NCBI GenBank assembly: GCA_964247055.1
Contig: OZ176050.1
Span: 10,354,001-10,418,000, forward strand
Origin: Paragordius varius
Lineage: Eukaryota > Nematomorpha
DNA: 64,000 nucleotides
Reading direction: 5' to 3'
Position 1 is the stretch's first letter; each line of letters begins with the position of its first letter. The notes under the pieces are model-generated. The model was given only the letters and a program-made list of their open reading frames with translations, had not been told where the DNA came from and did no database searches. The translations under genes were made by a program, and so were the position numbers. Positions 39,701-53,460 of this stretch are shown here, in pieces.

Positions 39701-42700
39701 TCAACAATCAACCGTAACTTCTCAACAATCAAATTATATTTTACAATCAAGGATGGGTATTTAAACAATCAACGGTAAATCCTCAATAATCAATTTATAT
39801 TATTCAATCAAGTATGGGTATTTTCAACAATCATCCGTAACTTCTCAACAATCAAATTATATTATTCAATCAAGTATGGGTATTTTCAATAATCAACCGT
39901 AACTTCTCAACAATCAAATTATATTATCCAATCAAGTATGGGTATTTTCAAAAATCAACTGTAACTTCTCAACAATCAAATTATATTATCCAATCAAGTA
40001 TGGGTATTTTCAAAAATCAACTGTAACTTCTCAACAATCAAATTATATTATACAATCAAGTATGTGTATTTTCAACAATCAACCGTAACTTCTCAACAAT
40101 CAAATTATATTATTCAATCAAGTATGGGTATTTTCAATAATCAACCGTAACTTCTCAACAATCAAATTATATTATCCAATCAAGTAAGGGTATTTTCAAA
40201 AATCAACTGTAACTTCTCAACAATTAAATTATATTATACAATCAAGTATGGGTATTTTCAATAATCAACCGTAACTTCTCAACAATCAAATTATATTATC
40301 CAATCAAGTATGGGTATTTTCAAAAATCAACTGTAACTTCTCAACAATCAAATTATATTATCCAATCAAGTATGGGTATTTTCAAAAATCAACTGTAACT
40401 TCTCAACAATCAAATTATATTATACAATCAAGTATGTGTATTTTCAACAATCAACCGTAACTTCTCAACAATCAAATTATATTTTACAATCAAGGATGGG
40501 TATTTAAACAATCAACGGTAAATCCTCAATAATCAATTTATATTATTCAATCAAGTATGGGTATTTTCAACAATCAACCGTAACTTCTCAACAATCAAAT
40601 TATATTATTCAATCAAGTATGGGTATTTTCAACAATCAACCGTAACTTCTCAACAATCAAATTATATTATTCAATCAAGTATGGGTATTTTCAACAATCA
40701 ACCGTAACTATTCAACAATCAAATTATATAATTCAATCAAGTATGGGGAATTTCAACAATCAACGGTTACTCCTCAACAATCAATTTATATTATACAATC
40801 AAGTATGGGTATTTTCAACAATCAACCGTAACTTCTCAACAATCAAATTATTTTATTCAATCAAGTATGGGTATTTAAACAATCAACGGTAAATCCTCAA
40901 TAATCAATTTATATTATTCAATCAAGTATGGGTATTTTCAACAATCAACCGTAACTTCTCAACAATCAAATTATATTATTCAATCAAGTATGGGTATTTT
41001 CAACAATCAACCGTAACTTCTCAACAATCAAATTATATTATTCAATCAAGTATGGGTATTTTCAACAATCAACCGTAACTTCTCAACAATCAAATTATAT
41101 TATTCAATCAAGTATGGGTATTTTCAACAATCAACCGTAACTATTCAACAATCAAATTATATAATCCAATCAAGTATGGGGAATTTCAACAATCAACGGT
41201 TACTCCTCAACAATCAATTTATATTATACAATCAAGTATGGGTATTTTCAACAATCAACGGTAAATCCTCAATAATCAATTTATATTATTCAATCAAGTA
41301 TGGGTATTTTCAACAATCATCCGTAACTTCTCAACAATCAAATTATATTATTCAATCAAGTATGGGTATATTCAACAATAACGGTAACTCCTCAACAATC
41401 AATTTATATTATTCAATCAAGTATGGGTATTTTCAACAATCAACGGTTACTCCTCAACAATCAATTTATATTATACAATCAAGTATGGGTATTTTCAACA
41501 ATCATCCGTAACTTCTCAACAATCAAATTATATTATTCAATCAAGTATGGGTATATTCAACAATAACGGTAACTCCTCAACAATCAATTTATATTATTCA
41601 ATCAAGTATGGGTATTTTCAACAATCAACGGTTACTCCTCAACAATCAATTTATATTATACAATCAAGTATGGGTATTTTCAACAATCAACCGTAACTTC
41701 TCAACAATCAAATTATATTATACAATCAAGTATGGGTATATTCAACAATAACGGTAACTCCTCAACAATCAATTTATATTATTCAATCAAGTATGGATAT
41801 TTTCAACAATCAACGGTTACTCCTCAACAATCAATTTATATTATACAATCAAGTATGGGTATTTTCAACAATCATCCGTAACTTCTCAACAATCAAATTA
41901 TATTATTCAATCAAGTATGGGTATTTTCAACAATCAACCGTAACTTCTCAACAATCAAATTATATTATACAATCAAGTATGGGTATATTCAACAATAACG
42001 GTAACTCCTCAACAATCAATTTATATTATTCAATCAAGTATGGGTATTTTCAACAATCAACGGTTACTCCTCAACAATCAATTTATATTATACAATCAAG
42101 TATGGGTATTTTCAACAATCAACCGTAACTTCTCAACAATCAAATTATTTTATTCAATCAAGTATGGGTATTTAAACAATCAACGGTAACTCCTCAACAA
42201 TCAATTTATATTATACAATCAAGTATGGGTATTTTCAACAATCAACGGTACCTCCTCAACAATCAATTTATGTTATACAATCAAGTATGGGTATTTTCAA
42301 CAATCAACCGTAACTTCTCAACAATCAAATTATATTATTCAATCAAGTATGGGTATTTAAACAATCAACGGTAACTCCTCAACAATTAATTTATATTATT
42401 CAATCAAGTATGGGTATTTTCAACAATCAACCGTAACTATTCAACAATCAAATTATATAATCCAATCAAGTATGGGTATTTTCAACAATCAACGGTAACT
42501 CCTCAACAATCAATTTATATTATTCAATCAAGTATGGGTATATTCAACAATAACGGTAGCTCCTCAACAATCAATTTATATTATTCAATCAAGTATGGGT
42601 ATATTCAACAATAACGGTAACTCCTCAACAATCATTTATATTATTCAATCAAGTATGGGTATTTTCAACAATCAACCGTAACTATTCAACAATCATATTA

Positions 42701-43981
42701 TATAATCCAATCAAGTATGGGTATTTTCAACAATCAACGGTAACTCCTCAACAATCAATTTATATTATTCAATCAAGTATGGGTATATTCAACAATAACG
42801 GTAGCTCCTCAACAATCAATTTATATTATTCAATCAAGTATGGGTATATTCAACAATAACGGTAACTCCTCAACAATCAATTTATATTATTCAATCAAGT
42901 ATGGGTATTTTCAACAATCAACCGTAACTATTCAACAATCATATTATATAATCCAATCAAGTATGGGTATTTTCAACAATCAACGGTAACTCCTCAACAA
43001 TCAATTTATATTATTCAATCAAGTATGGGTATTTTCAACAATCAACCGTAACTTCTCAACAATCAAATTATATTATTCAATCAAGTATGGGTATTTAAAC
43101 AATCAACGGTAACTCCTCAACAATTAATTTATATTATTCAATCAAGTATGGGTATTTTCAACAATCAACCGTAACTATTCAACAATCAAATTATATAATC
43201 CAATCAAGTATGGGTATTTTCAACAATCAACGGTAACTCCTCAACAATCAATTTATATTATTCAATCAAGTATGGGTATATTCAACAATAACGGTAGCTC
43301 CTCAACAATCAATTTATATTATTCAATCAAGTATGGGTATATTCAACAATAACGGTAACTCCTCAACAATCAATTTATATTATTCAATCAAGTATGGGTA
43401 TTTTCAACAATCAACCGTAACTATTCAACAAACAAATTATATAATCCAATAGGGTATGGGTATTTTCAACAATCAACGGTTAATCCTCAACAATCAATTT
43501 ATATTATACAATCAAGTATGGGTATTTTCAACAATCAACGGTTACTCCTCAACAATCAATTTATATTATACAATCAACTATGGGTATTTTCAACAATCAA
43601 CCGTAACTTCTCAACAATCAAATTATTATCCAATCAAGTATGGCTATTATCAACAATCAACCGTAACATCTCAACAATCAAATTATATTATACAATCAGG
43701 TATGGGTATTTTCAACAATCATCCGTTATATTATCCAATCAAATTATATTATCCAATCAAGTATGGGTATTTTCAATAATCAACGTAACATCTCAACAAT
43801 CAAATTAATCCAATCAAGTATATGTATTTTCAAGAATCATCCGCAACTATTCAATCAAATTATATTATCCAATGAAGTATGGGTATTTTCAATAATCAAC
43901 GTAACATCTCAACAATCAAATTATATTATCCAATCAAGTATGGGTATTTTCAACAATCATCCGTTATATTATCCAATCATA
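36715..43981 (+). repeat. Higher-order block 1 of the minisatellite (about 7.27 kb)
   Basis: This segment is repeated almost exactly by 43,982-51,127. Matching landmarks include ACATCCTAAC at 36,761 and 44,027 (offset 7,266), the aberrant GGGTATTAATCAACC at 37,354 and 44,620 (offset 7,266), and the GAATTTCAACAATCAACGG site at 41,182 and 48,327 (offset 7,145). The offsets differ by about one or two monomers, showing small later gains or losses. Confidence 0.88.
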
Positions 43982-46900
43982 TTATTTTATCCAATCAAGT
44001 ATGGGTATATTCAACAATCAACCGTAACATCCTAACAATCAAATTATATTATCCAATCAAGTATGGGTAATTTCAACAATCAACCGTACTTCTCAACAAT
44101 CAAATTATATTATCCAATCAAGTATGGGTATATTCAAATATCTACCGTAACTTCTCAACAATCAAATTATATTATCCAATCAAGTATGGGTATTTTCAAC
44201 AATCATTCGTAACTATTCAACAAACAAATTATTTTATCCAATCAAGTATGGGTATATTCAACAATCAACCGTAACATCCTAACAATCAAATTATATTATC
44301 CAATCAAGTATGGGTATTTTCAACAATCAACCGTACTTCTCAACAATCAAATTATATTATCCAATCAAGTATGGGTATATTTAAATATCTACCGTAACTA
44401 TTCAACAATCAAATTATATTATCCAATCAAGTATGGGTATTTTCAACAACCAACCGTAACTTCTCAACAATCAAATTATATTATCCAATCAAGTATGGGT
44501 ATTTTCAACAATCAACCGTAACTTCTCAACAATCAAATTATATTATCCAATCAAGTATGGGTATATTCAAATATCTACCGTAACTATTCAACAATCAAAT
44601 TATATTATCCAATCATGTATGGGTATTAATCAACCGTAACTTCTCAACAATCAAATTATATTATCCAATCAAGTATGGGTATATTCAAATATCTACCGTA
44701 ACTATTCAACAATCAAATTATATTATCCAATCAAGTATGGGTATTTTCAACAACCAACCGTAACTTCTCAACAATCAAATTATATTATCCAATCAAGTAT
44801 GGGTATTTTCAACAACCAACCGTAACTTCTCAACAATCAAATTATATTATCCATTCAAGTATGGGTATTTTCAACAATCATCCGTAACTTCTCAACAATC
44901 AAATTATATTATCCAATCAAGTATGGGTATATTCAAATATCTACCGTAACTATTCAACAATCAAATTATATTATCCAATCAAGTATGGGTATTTTCAACA
45001 ACCAACCGTAACTTCTCAACAATCAAATTATATTATTCAATCAAGTATGGGTATTTTGAACAATCAACTGTAACTATTCAACAATCAAATTATATAATCC
45101 AATCAAGTATGGGTAATTTCAACAATCAACGGTTACTCCTCAACAATCAATTTATATTATACAATCAAGTATGGGTATTTTCAACAATCAACCGTAACTT
45201 CTCAACAATCAAATTATTTTATTCAATCAAGTATGGGTATTTTCAACAATCAACCGTAACTTCTCAACAATCAAATTATATTATCCAATCAAGTATGGGT
45301 ATTTTCAAAAATCAACTGTAACTTCTCAACAATTAAATTATATTATACAAACAAGTAAGGGTATTTTTAACAATCAACCTTAACTATTCAACAATCAAAT
45401 TATATTATCCAATCAAGTATGGGTATTTTCAACAACCAACCGTAACTTCTCAACAATCAAATTATATTATCCATTCAAGTATGGGTATTTTCAACAATCA
45501 TCCGTAACTTCTCAACAATCAAATTATATTATCCAATCAAGTATGGGTATATTCAAATATCTACCGTAACTATTCAACAATCAAATTATATTATCCAATC
45601 AAGTATGGGTATTTTCAACAACCAACCGTAACTTCTCAACAATCAAATTATATTATTCAATCAAGTATGGGTATTTTGAACAATCAACTGTAACTATTCA
45701 ACAATCAAATTATATAATCCAATCAAGTATGGGTAATTTCAACAATCAACGGTTACTCCTCAACAATCAATTTATATTATACAATCAAGTATGGGTATTT
45801 TCAACAATCAACCGTAACTTCTCAACAATCAAATTATATTATTCAATCAAGTATGGGTATTTTGAACAATCAACTGTAACTATTCAACAATCAAATTATA
45901 TAATCCAATCAAGTATGGGTAATTTAAACAATCAACGGTAAATCCTCAATAATCAATTTATATTATTCAATCAAGTATGGGTATTTTCAACAATCATCCG
46001 TAACTTCTCAACAATCAAATTATATTATTCAATCAAGTATGGGTATTTTTAACAATCAACCGTAACTTCTCAACAATCAAATTATATTATCCAATCAAGT
46101 ATGGGTATTTTCAAAAATCAACTGTAACTTCTCAACAATTAAATTATATTATACAAACAAGTAAGGGTATTTTTAACAATCAACCTTAACTATTCAACAA
46201 TCAAATTATATTATTCTATCAAGTATGGGTATTTTCAACAATTAACCGACTATTCAACAATCAAATTATATTATTCTATCAAGTATGGGTATTTTCAACA
46301 ATTAACCGACTATTCAACAATCAAATTATATTATTCTATCAAGTATGGGTATTTTCAACAATTAACCGACTATTCAACAATCAAATTATATTATTCTATC
46401 AAGTATGGGTATTTTCAATAATCAACCTTAACTATTCAACAATCAAATAATATTATACAATCAAGTAAGGGTATTTTTAACAATCAACCGTAACTATTCA
46501 ACAATCAAATTATATTATACAATCAAGTATGGGTATTTTTAACAATCAACCGTAACTTCTCAACAATCAAATTATGGTTTCCAATCAAGTATGGGTATTT
46601 TTAACAATCAACCGTGTCTATTCAACAAAATTATATTATACAAACAAGTAAGGGTATTTTCAAAAATCAACTGTAACTTCTCAACAATCAAATTATATTA
46701 TCCAATCAAGTATGGGTATTTTCAAAAATCAACTGTAACTTCTCAACAATCAAATTATATTATCCAATCAAGTATGTGTATTTTCAACAATCAACCGTAA
46801 CTTCTCAACAATCAAATTATATTTTACAATCAAGGATGGGTATTTAAACAATCAACGGTAAATCCTCAATAATCAATTTATATTATTCAATCAAGTATGG

Positions 46901-49900
46901 GTATTTTCAACAATCATCCGTAACTTCTCAACAATCAAATTATATTATTCAATCAAGTATGGGTATTTTCAATAATCAACCGTAACTTCTCAACAATCAA
47001 ATTATATTATCCAATCAAGTATGGGTATTTTCAAAAATCAACTGTAACTTCTCAACAATCAAATTATATTATCCAATCAAGTATGGGTATTTTCAAAAAT
47101 CAACTGTAACTTCTCAACAATCAAATTATATTATACAATCAAGTATGTGTATTTTCAACAATCAACCGTAACTTCTCAACAATCAAATTATATTATTCAA
47201 TCAAGTATGGGTATTTTCAATAATCAACCGTAACTTCTCAACAATCAAATTATATTATCCAATCAAGTATGGGTATTTTCAAAAATCAACTGTAACTTCT
47301 CAACAATCAAATTATATTATCCAATCAAGTAAGGGTATTTTCAAAAATCAACTGTAACTTCTCAACAATTAAATTATATTATACAATCAAGTATGGGTAT
47401 TTTCAATAATCAACCGTAACTTCTCAACAATCAAATTATATTATCCAATCAAGTATGGGTATTTTCAAAAATCAACTGTAACTTCTCAACAATCAAATTA
47501 TATTATCCAATCAAGTATGGGTATTTTCAAAAATCAACTGTAACTTCTCAACAATCAAATTATATTATACAATCAAGTATGTGTATTTTCAACAATCAAC
47601 CGTAACTTCTCAACAATCAAATTATATTTTACAATCAAGGATGGGTATTTAAACAATCAACGGTAAATCCTCAATAATCAATTTATATTATTCAATCAAG
47701 TATGGGTATTTTCAACAATCAACCGTAACTTCTCAACAATCAAATTATATTATTCAATCAAGTATGGGTATTTTCAACAATCAACCGTAACTTCTCAACA
47801 ATCAAATTATATTATTCAATCAAGTATGGGTATTTTCAACAATCAACCGTAACTATTCAACAATCAAATTATATAATCCAATCAAGTATGGGGAATTTCA
47901 ACAATCAACGGTTACTCCTCAACAATCAATTTATATTATACAATCAAGTATGGGTATTTTCAACAATCAACCGTAACTTCTCAACAATCAAATTATTTTA
48001 TTCAATCAAGTATGGGTATTTAAACAATCAACGGTAAATCCTCAATAATCAATTTATATTATTCAATCAAGTATGGGTATTTTCAACAATCAACCGTAAC
48101 TTCTCAACAATCAAATTATATTATTCAATCAAGTATGGGTATTTTCAACAATCAACCGTAACTTCTCAACAATCAAATTATATTATTCAATCAAGTATGG
48201 GTATTTTCAACAATCAACCGTAACTTCTCAACAATCAAATTATATTATTCAATCAAGTATGGGTATTTTCAACAATCAACCGTAACTATTCAACAATCAA
48301 ATTATATAATCCAATCAAGTATGGGGAATTTCAACAATCAACGGTTACTCCTCAACAATCAATTTATATTATACAATCAAGTATGGGTATTTTCAACAAT
48401 CAACGGTAAATCCTCAATAATCAATTTATATTATTCAATCAAGTATGGGTATTTTCAACAATCATCCGTAACTTCTCAACAATCAAATTATATTATTCAA
48501 TCAAGTATGGGTATATTCAACAATAACGGTAACTCCTCAACAATCAATTTATATTATTCAATCAAGTATGGGTATTTTCAACAATCAACGGTTACTCCTC
48601 AACAATCAATTTATATTATACAATCAAGTATGGGTATTTTCAACAATCATCCGTAACTTCTCAACAATCAAATTATATTATTCAATCAAGTATGGGTATA
48701 TTCAACAATAACGGTAACTCCTCAACAATCAATTTATATTATTCAATCAAGTATGGGTATTTTCAACAATCAACGGTTACTCCTCAACAATCAATTTATA
48801 TTATACAATCAAGTATGGGTATTTTCAACAATCAACCGTAACTTCTCAACAATCAAATTATATTATACAATCAAGTATGGGTATATTCAACAATAACGGT
48901 AACTCCTCAACAATCAATTTATATTATTCAATCAAGTATGGATATTTTCAACAATCAACGGTTACTCCTCAACAATCAATTTATATTATACAATCAAGTA
49001 TGGGTATTTTCAACAATCATCCGTAACTTCTCAACAATCAAATTATATTATTCAATCAAGTATGGGTATTTTCAACAATCAACCGTAACTTCTCAACAAT
49101 CAAATTATATTATACAATCAAGTATGGGTATATTCAACAATAACGGTAACTCCTCAACAATCAATTTATATTATTCAATCAAGTATGGGTATTTTCAACA
49201 ATCAACGGTTACTCCTCAACAATCAATTTATATTATACAATCAAGTATGGGTATTTTCAACAATCAACCGTAACTTCTCAACAATCAAATTATTTTATTC
49301 AATCAAGTATGGGTATTTAAACAATCAACGGTAACTCCTCAACAATCAATTTATATTATACAATCAAGTATGGGTATTTTCAACAATCAACGGTACCTCC
49401 TCAACAATCAATTTATGTTATACAATCAAGTATGGGTATTTTCAACAATCAACCGTAACTTCTCAACAATCAAATTATATTATTCAATCAAGTATGGGTA
49501 TTTAAACAATCAACGGTAACTCCTCAACAATTAATTTATATTATTCAATCAAGTATGGGTATTTTCAACAATCAACCGTAACTATTCAACAATCAAATTA
49601 TATAATCCAATCAAGTATGGGTATTTTCAACAATCAACGGTAACTCCTCAACAATCAATTTATATTATTCAATCAAGTATGGGTATATTCAACAATAACG
49701 GTAGCTCCTCAACAATCAATTTATATTATTCAATCAAGTATGGGTATATTCAACAATAACGGTAACTCCTCAACAATCATTTATATTATTCAATCAAGTA
49801 TGGGTATTTTCAACAATCAACCGTAACTATTCAACAATCATATTATATAATCCAATCAAGTATGGGTATTTTCAACAATCAACGGTAACTCCTCAACAAT

Positions 49901-51127
49901 CAATTTATATTATTCAATCAAGTATGGGTATATTCAACAATAACGGTAGCTCCTCAACAATCAATTTATATTATTCAATCAAGTATGGGTATATTCAACA
50001 ATAACGGTAACTCCTCAACAATCAATTTATATTATTCAATCAAGTATGGGTATTTTCAACAATCAACCGTAACTATTCAACAATCATATTATATAATCCA
50101 ATCAAGTATGGGTATTTTCAACAATCAACGGTAACTCCTCAACAATCAATTTATATTATTCAATCAAGTATGGGTATTTTCAACAATCAACCGTAACTTC
50201 TCAACAATCAAATTATATTATTCAATCAAGTATGGGTATTTAAACAATCAACGGTAACTCCTCAACAATTAATTTATATTATTCAATCAAGTATGGGTAT
50301 TTTCAACAATCAACCGTAACTATTCAACAATCAAATTATATAATCCAATCAAGTATGGGTATTTTCAACAATCAACGGTAACTCCTCAACAATCAATTTA
50401 TATTATTCAATCAAGTATGGGTATATTCAACAATAACGGTAGCTCCTCAACAATCAATTTATATTATTCAATCAAGTATGGGTATATTCAACAATAACGG
50501 TAACTCCTCAACAATCAATTTATATTATTCAATCAAGTATGGGTATTTTCAACAATCAACCGTAACTATTCAACAAACAAATTATATAATCCAATAGGGT
50601 ATGGGTATTTTCAACAATCAACGGTTAATCCTCAACAATCAATTTATATTATACAATCAAGTATGGGTATTTTCAACAATCAACGGTTACTCCTCAACAA
50701 TCAATTTATATTATACAATCAACTATGGGTATTTTCAACAATCAACCGTAACTTCTCAACAATCAAATTATTATCCAATCAAGTATGGCTATTATCAACA
50801 ATCAACCGTAACATCTCAACAATCAAATTATATTATACAATCAGGTATGGGTATTTTCAACAATCATCCGTTATATTATCCAATCAAATTATATTATCCA
50901 ATCAAGTATGGGTATTTTCAATAATCAACGTAACATCTCAACAATCAAATTAATCCAATCAAGTATATGTATTTTCAACAATCATCCGCAACTATTCAAT
51001 CAAATTATATTATCCAATCAAGTATGGGTATTTTCAATAATCAACGTAACATCTCAACAATCAAATTATATTATCCAATCAAGTATGGGTATTTTCAACA
51101 ATCATCCGTTATATTATCCAATCATAT
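43982..51127 (+). repeat. Higher-order block 2 of the minisatellite (about 7.15 kb)
   Basis: This is a tandem copy of 36,715-43,981. From 40.5 kb onward in block 1 the offset is a constant 7,145 bp and the sequences look practically identical, including odd single-base variants. The junction at about 43,981 joins ATCCAATCATATTAT (end of block 1) to TTTATCCAATCAAG (start of block 2) and shares a few bases of microhomology. This fits unequal crossover or replication slippage. Confidence 0.85.
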
Positions 51128-51640
51128 TATATTATCCAATGAAGTATGGGTTTTTTCAATAATCATCCGTAACATCTCAACAATCAAATTATATTTTCCA
51201 ATAAAGTATGGCTATTTTCAACAATCATCCGTAACTTATCAACAATTATTCATATTATGTAATCAAATATGAGTTTGAAAATACCCATGCTAAAATGTAT
51301 AATATAATTTGATTGTTGAGATGTTACGGTTGATTGTTGAAAATACCCATACTTGATTGGATAATATAATTTGATTGAATAGTTGCGGATGATTGTTGAA
51401 AATACATATACTTGATTGGATTAATTTGATTGTTGAGATGTTACGTTGATTATTGAAAATACCCATACTTGATTGGATAATATAATTTGATTGGATAATA
51501 TAACGGATGATTGTTGAAAATACCCATACCTGATTGTATAATATAATTTGATTGTTGAGATGTTACGGTTGATTGTTGATAATAGCCATACTTGATTGGA
51601 TAATAATTTGATTGTTGAGAAGTTACGGAGAATTTTTTAA
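50745..51640. repeat. Inverted repeat where the array changes orientation
   Basis: The end of the array (about 50,745-51,110) is present again as its reverse complement at about 51,265-51,640, around a spacer of about 155 bp. Singular variants are mirrored: CTATTATCAACAATCAACC at 50,789 matches its complement GGTTGATTGTTGATAATAG at 51,568, and the short unit ending AAATTAATCCAATC recurs inverted near 51,415. The arms are about 370 bp. The mirrored irregular units show that the inversion copied an existing segment rather than arising from independent amplification. Confidence 0.85.
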
Positions 51641-52469
51641 AATATCCATACTTAGAGGCATAATATAGTTTGGTTGTTGAGAAGTTACGGTGGATTCTAG
51701 AAAATTCCAATACTTGATTTAGTTGCGAATTGAGTTTGATTGTATATACCATACTTGATATGGTAAATATATTGATTGTAGCCAAGTAGCCAATGTTTTG
51801 GAAAATACCCATTAGGTATAATATTTTGATTGTAAGGCGTAGGGGTTGAATGTTCTAAATATCCAATAATTTAATTGTAGCAAAGTAGTGAATGATTTTG
51901 GAAAGTACCCATGTAAAATATTTTGATTGTAAGAAGTAGGGGTTGATTGTTAATAAATTTACTTGATTAGTTAAAATATTTTAATTGTTAAGAAATAGAG
52001 GTTGATTGTTCAAAACAATCATATCAGATTGGGAAAAATATTATGATTGTTAAGAAGTAGCGAATGATTGTTGAAAATATCCATACTTATTTAGGCAAAA
52101 TATTTTGGTTGTTTCGCAGTATCGGTTCTGAACGTATCCATGCACAATTGGGTAAAATTTAGTGAGCAGTTGATTGTTTAAAATACCCATATTTAAATGG
52201 GTAAAATTTTGTACTGCGGAGGGGTAAGCATTTAGATAACCATATTTGATTGAAAATATGTTGCCAGTTAAGGTAACGGTTTTTGTAATCATATTTGGGA
52301 GTAAAATGTATTAATTGTTGCAAAAAATATTAGTTGGTTTGATAAAAATATCCATTGTATATTTCTTTTAAAATATTTGTGTTTGAAGCTCATCTGTTAA
52401 ATTTAGAATTTCCATATTTGAGTAGGTTATATATTTATTTTTCGTTGAGGATTGTTGGATGTATTGCCA

Positions 52470-52735
52470 GTCGAGATCAACTTTTTGTAATATTTTAAAC
52501 TTCACCACGATAAATTGCGGTTGTACTTTTAGTATTTTTCCAAGTTTAATTCTTTTTTTAGAACATTGACAGTCCAACAGGTTCTTCTTAGGCCTTAACG
52601 TCAACCACTGGCCTTTCCTAACATTATTGACTTCTTCAGATTTTATAATCAAGCCCCAGCGGGATAGTATAGGGCGAATAAAAATACCAAGCAATAACAT
52701 ATCATGTGTTCTCCATATAGCGATAATGTCAAAAA
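52470..52735 (-). other. Protein-like island inside decayed minisatellite
   Basis: On the minus strand this stretch is open and reads with ordinary amino-acid composition (contains SRWGLIIKSEEVNNVRKGQW then KKNLLDCQCSKKRIKLGKIL). It is richer in G and C than its flanks. Satellite-derived text flanks it on both sides and continues the same open frame, so the frame of 154 codons as a whole is a composite. I do not recognise the family. It could be a captured gene or transposon fragment, or chance. Confidence 0.35.
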
Positions 52736-53269
52736 TACCCATATTTGATTGGCTATAAAATTTGATTGTTGGAAAAATATCTTGATTGTTCGAAATTTTC
52801 ATATAAGTTTGCGTAGTAATTTTTTTGATCAATTTTCGAAAGGTAACCCATGTATGTTTGAGTAAATATTCCTAATGAAAGATATTTGATTATTGAAAAG
52901 TTGAGCGTAATTGTTGAAAATGCCCATTATTCCATTATTTACAAATTTGATTGGTCACGGAGTAGATGTGGTTGAAAACCATATTTAATTGCAATTCATA
53001 AATTGTTTTTTGTGGAAGCCCCCAAATATTAAGTGTTATATTTTGTTCAAAAACGGTATCAAAATTCATATTTGGTTATGCATGAAAACCCATTTTGATA
53101 ATTGTAAAAAAATTGTTCAAGCGTTTAAGTTAATGCAAAATAGCCTATTTGATTAATTAATGTAGTTTGTTTTTCCTGAACATTTTGTCATCAGGGAGTA
53201 TAAAAACAACCTGATGAAATATTTATATTCTAATATGCAAATGTATCAGATCATGGTGCTTTTCGTTTT

Positions 53270-53460
53270 GGCCCTTACGAGTGATATAAGAAAGTTACAT
53301 TTTATGGTGAAGGCTCCATATCAGAAAAGGGCAAAAAAATCACTAAAATATATGTTAAACTTTATATAAAAAGGTAAACAAAATTCATAAAATATTTTAA
53401 TCTTTAGATGTAAGCTCTGAAAGTGCCAAAATTTTTTGACTCTTCTAAAATGGGCCAATT
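53270..53460 (+). repeat. Dispersed repeat, copy B
   Basis: The block GGCTCCATATCAGAAAAG is followed by TTTAGATGTAAGCTCTGAAA and then by GACTCTTCTAAAATGGG, matching the order and spacing in copy A at 4,320-4,560. It encodes nothing. Confidence 0.6.

Larger units (their letters stand above)
34600..51255 (+). repeat. 16.6-kb minisatellite, 62-bp monomer
   Basis: About 270 head-to-tail monomers. The commonest is 62 bp, with CAATCAAATTATATTATCCA, then ATCAAGTATGGGTATTTTCA, then ACAATCAACCGTAACTTCTC. Recurring variants include ATTCGTAACTATT, CGGTTACTCC, AAAAATCAACTG and AATATCTACCG forms, arranged in patterned blocks. The left edge (34,590-34,680) is degraded. Within a monomer CAA-CAATCA blocks repeat, suggesting growth from a shorter unit. 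Because 62 is not a multiple of three, a translation cycles through all frames and makes frames of 60-111 codons that are not genes. It lies between the divergently facing ends of the CRMP-like 5' region and the SLC12 3' end. Confidence 0.97.

Noticed and set aside
34600-51255. CRISPR array
   Set aside because: Monomers are contiguous without unique spacers and the context is an intron-bearing animal genome.
35083-51272. Many open frames of 63-111 codons on the plus strand inside the minisatellite
   Set aside because: They are products of the 62-bp repeat, recur wherever the same monomers recur, and have no start or splice context; not genes.
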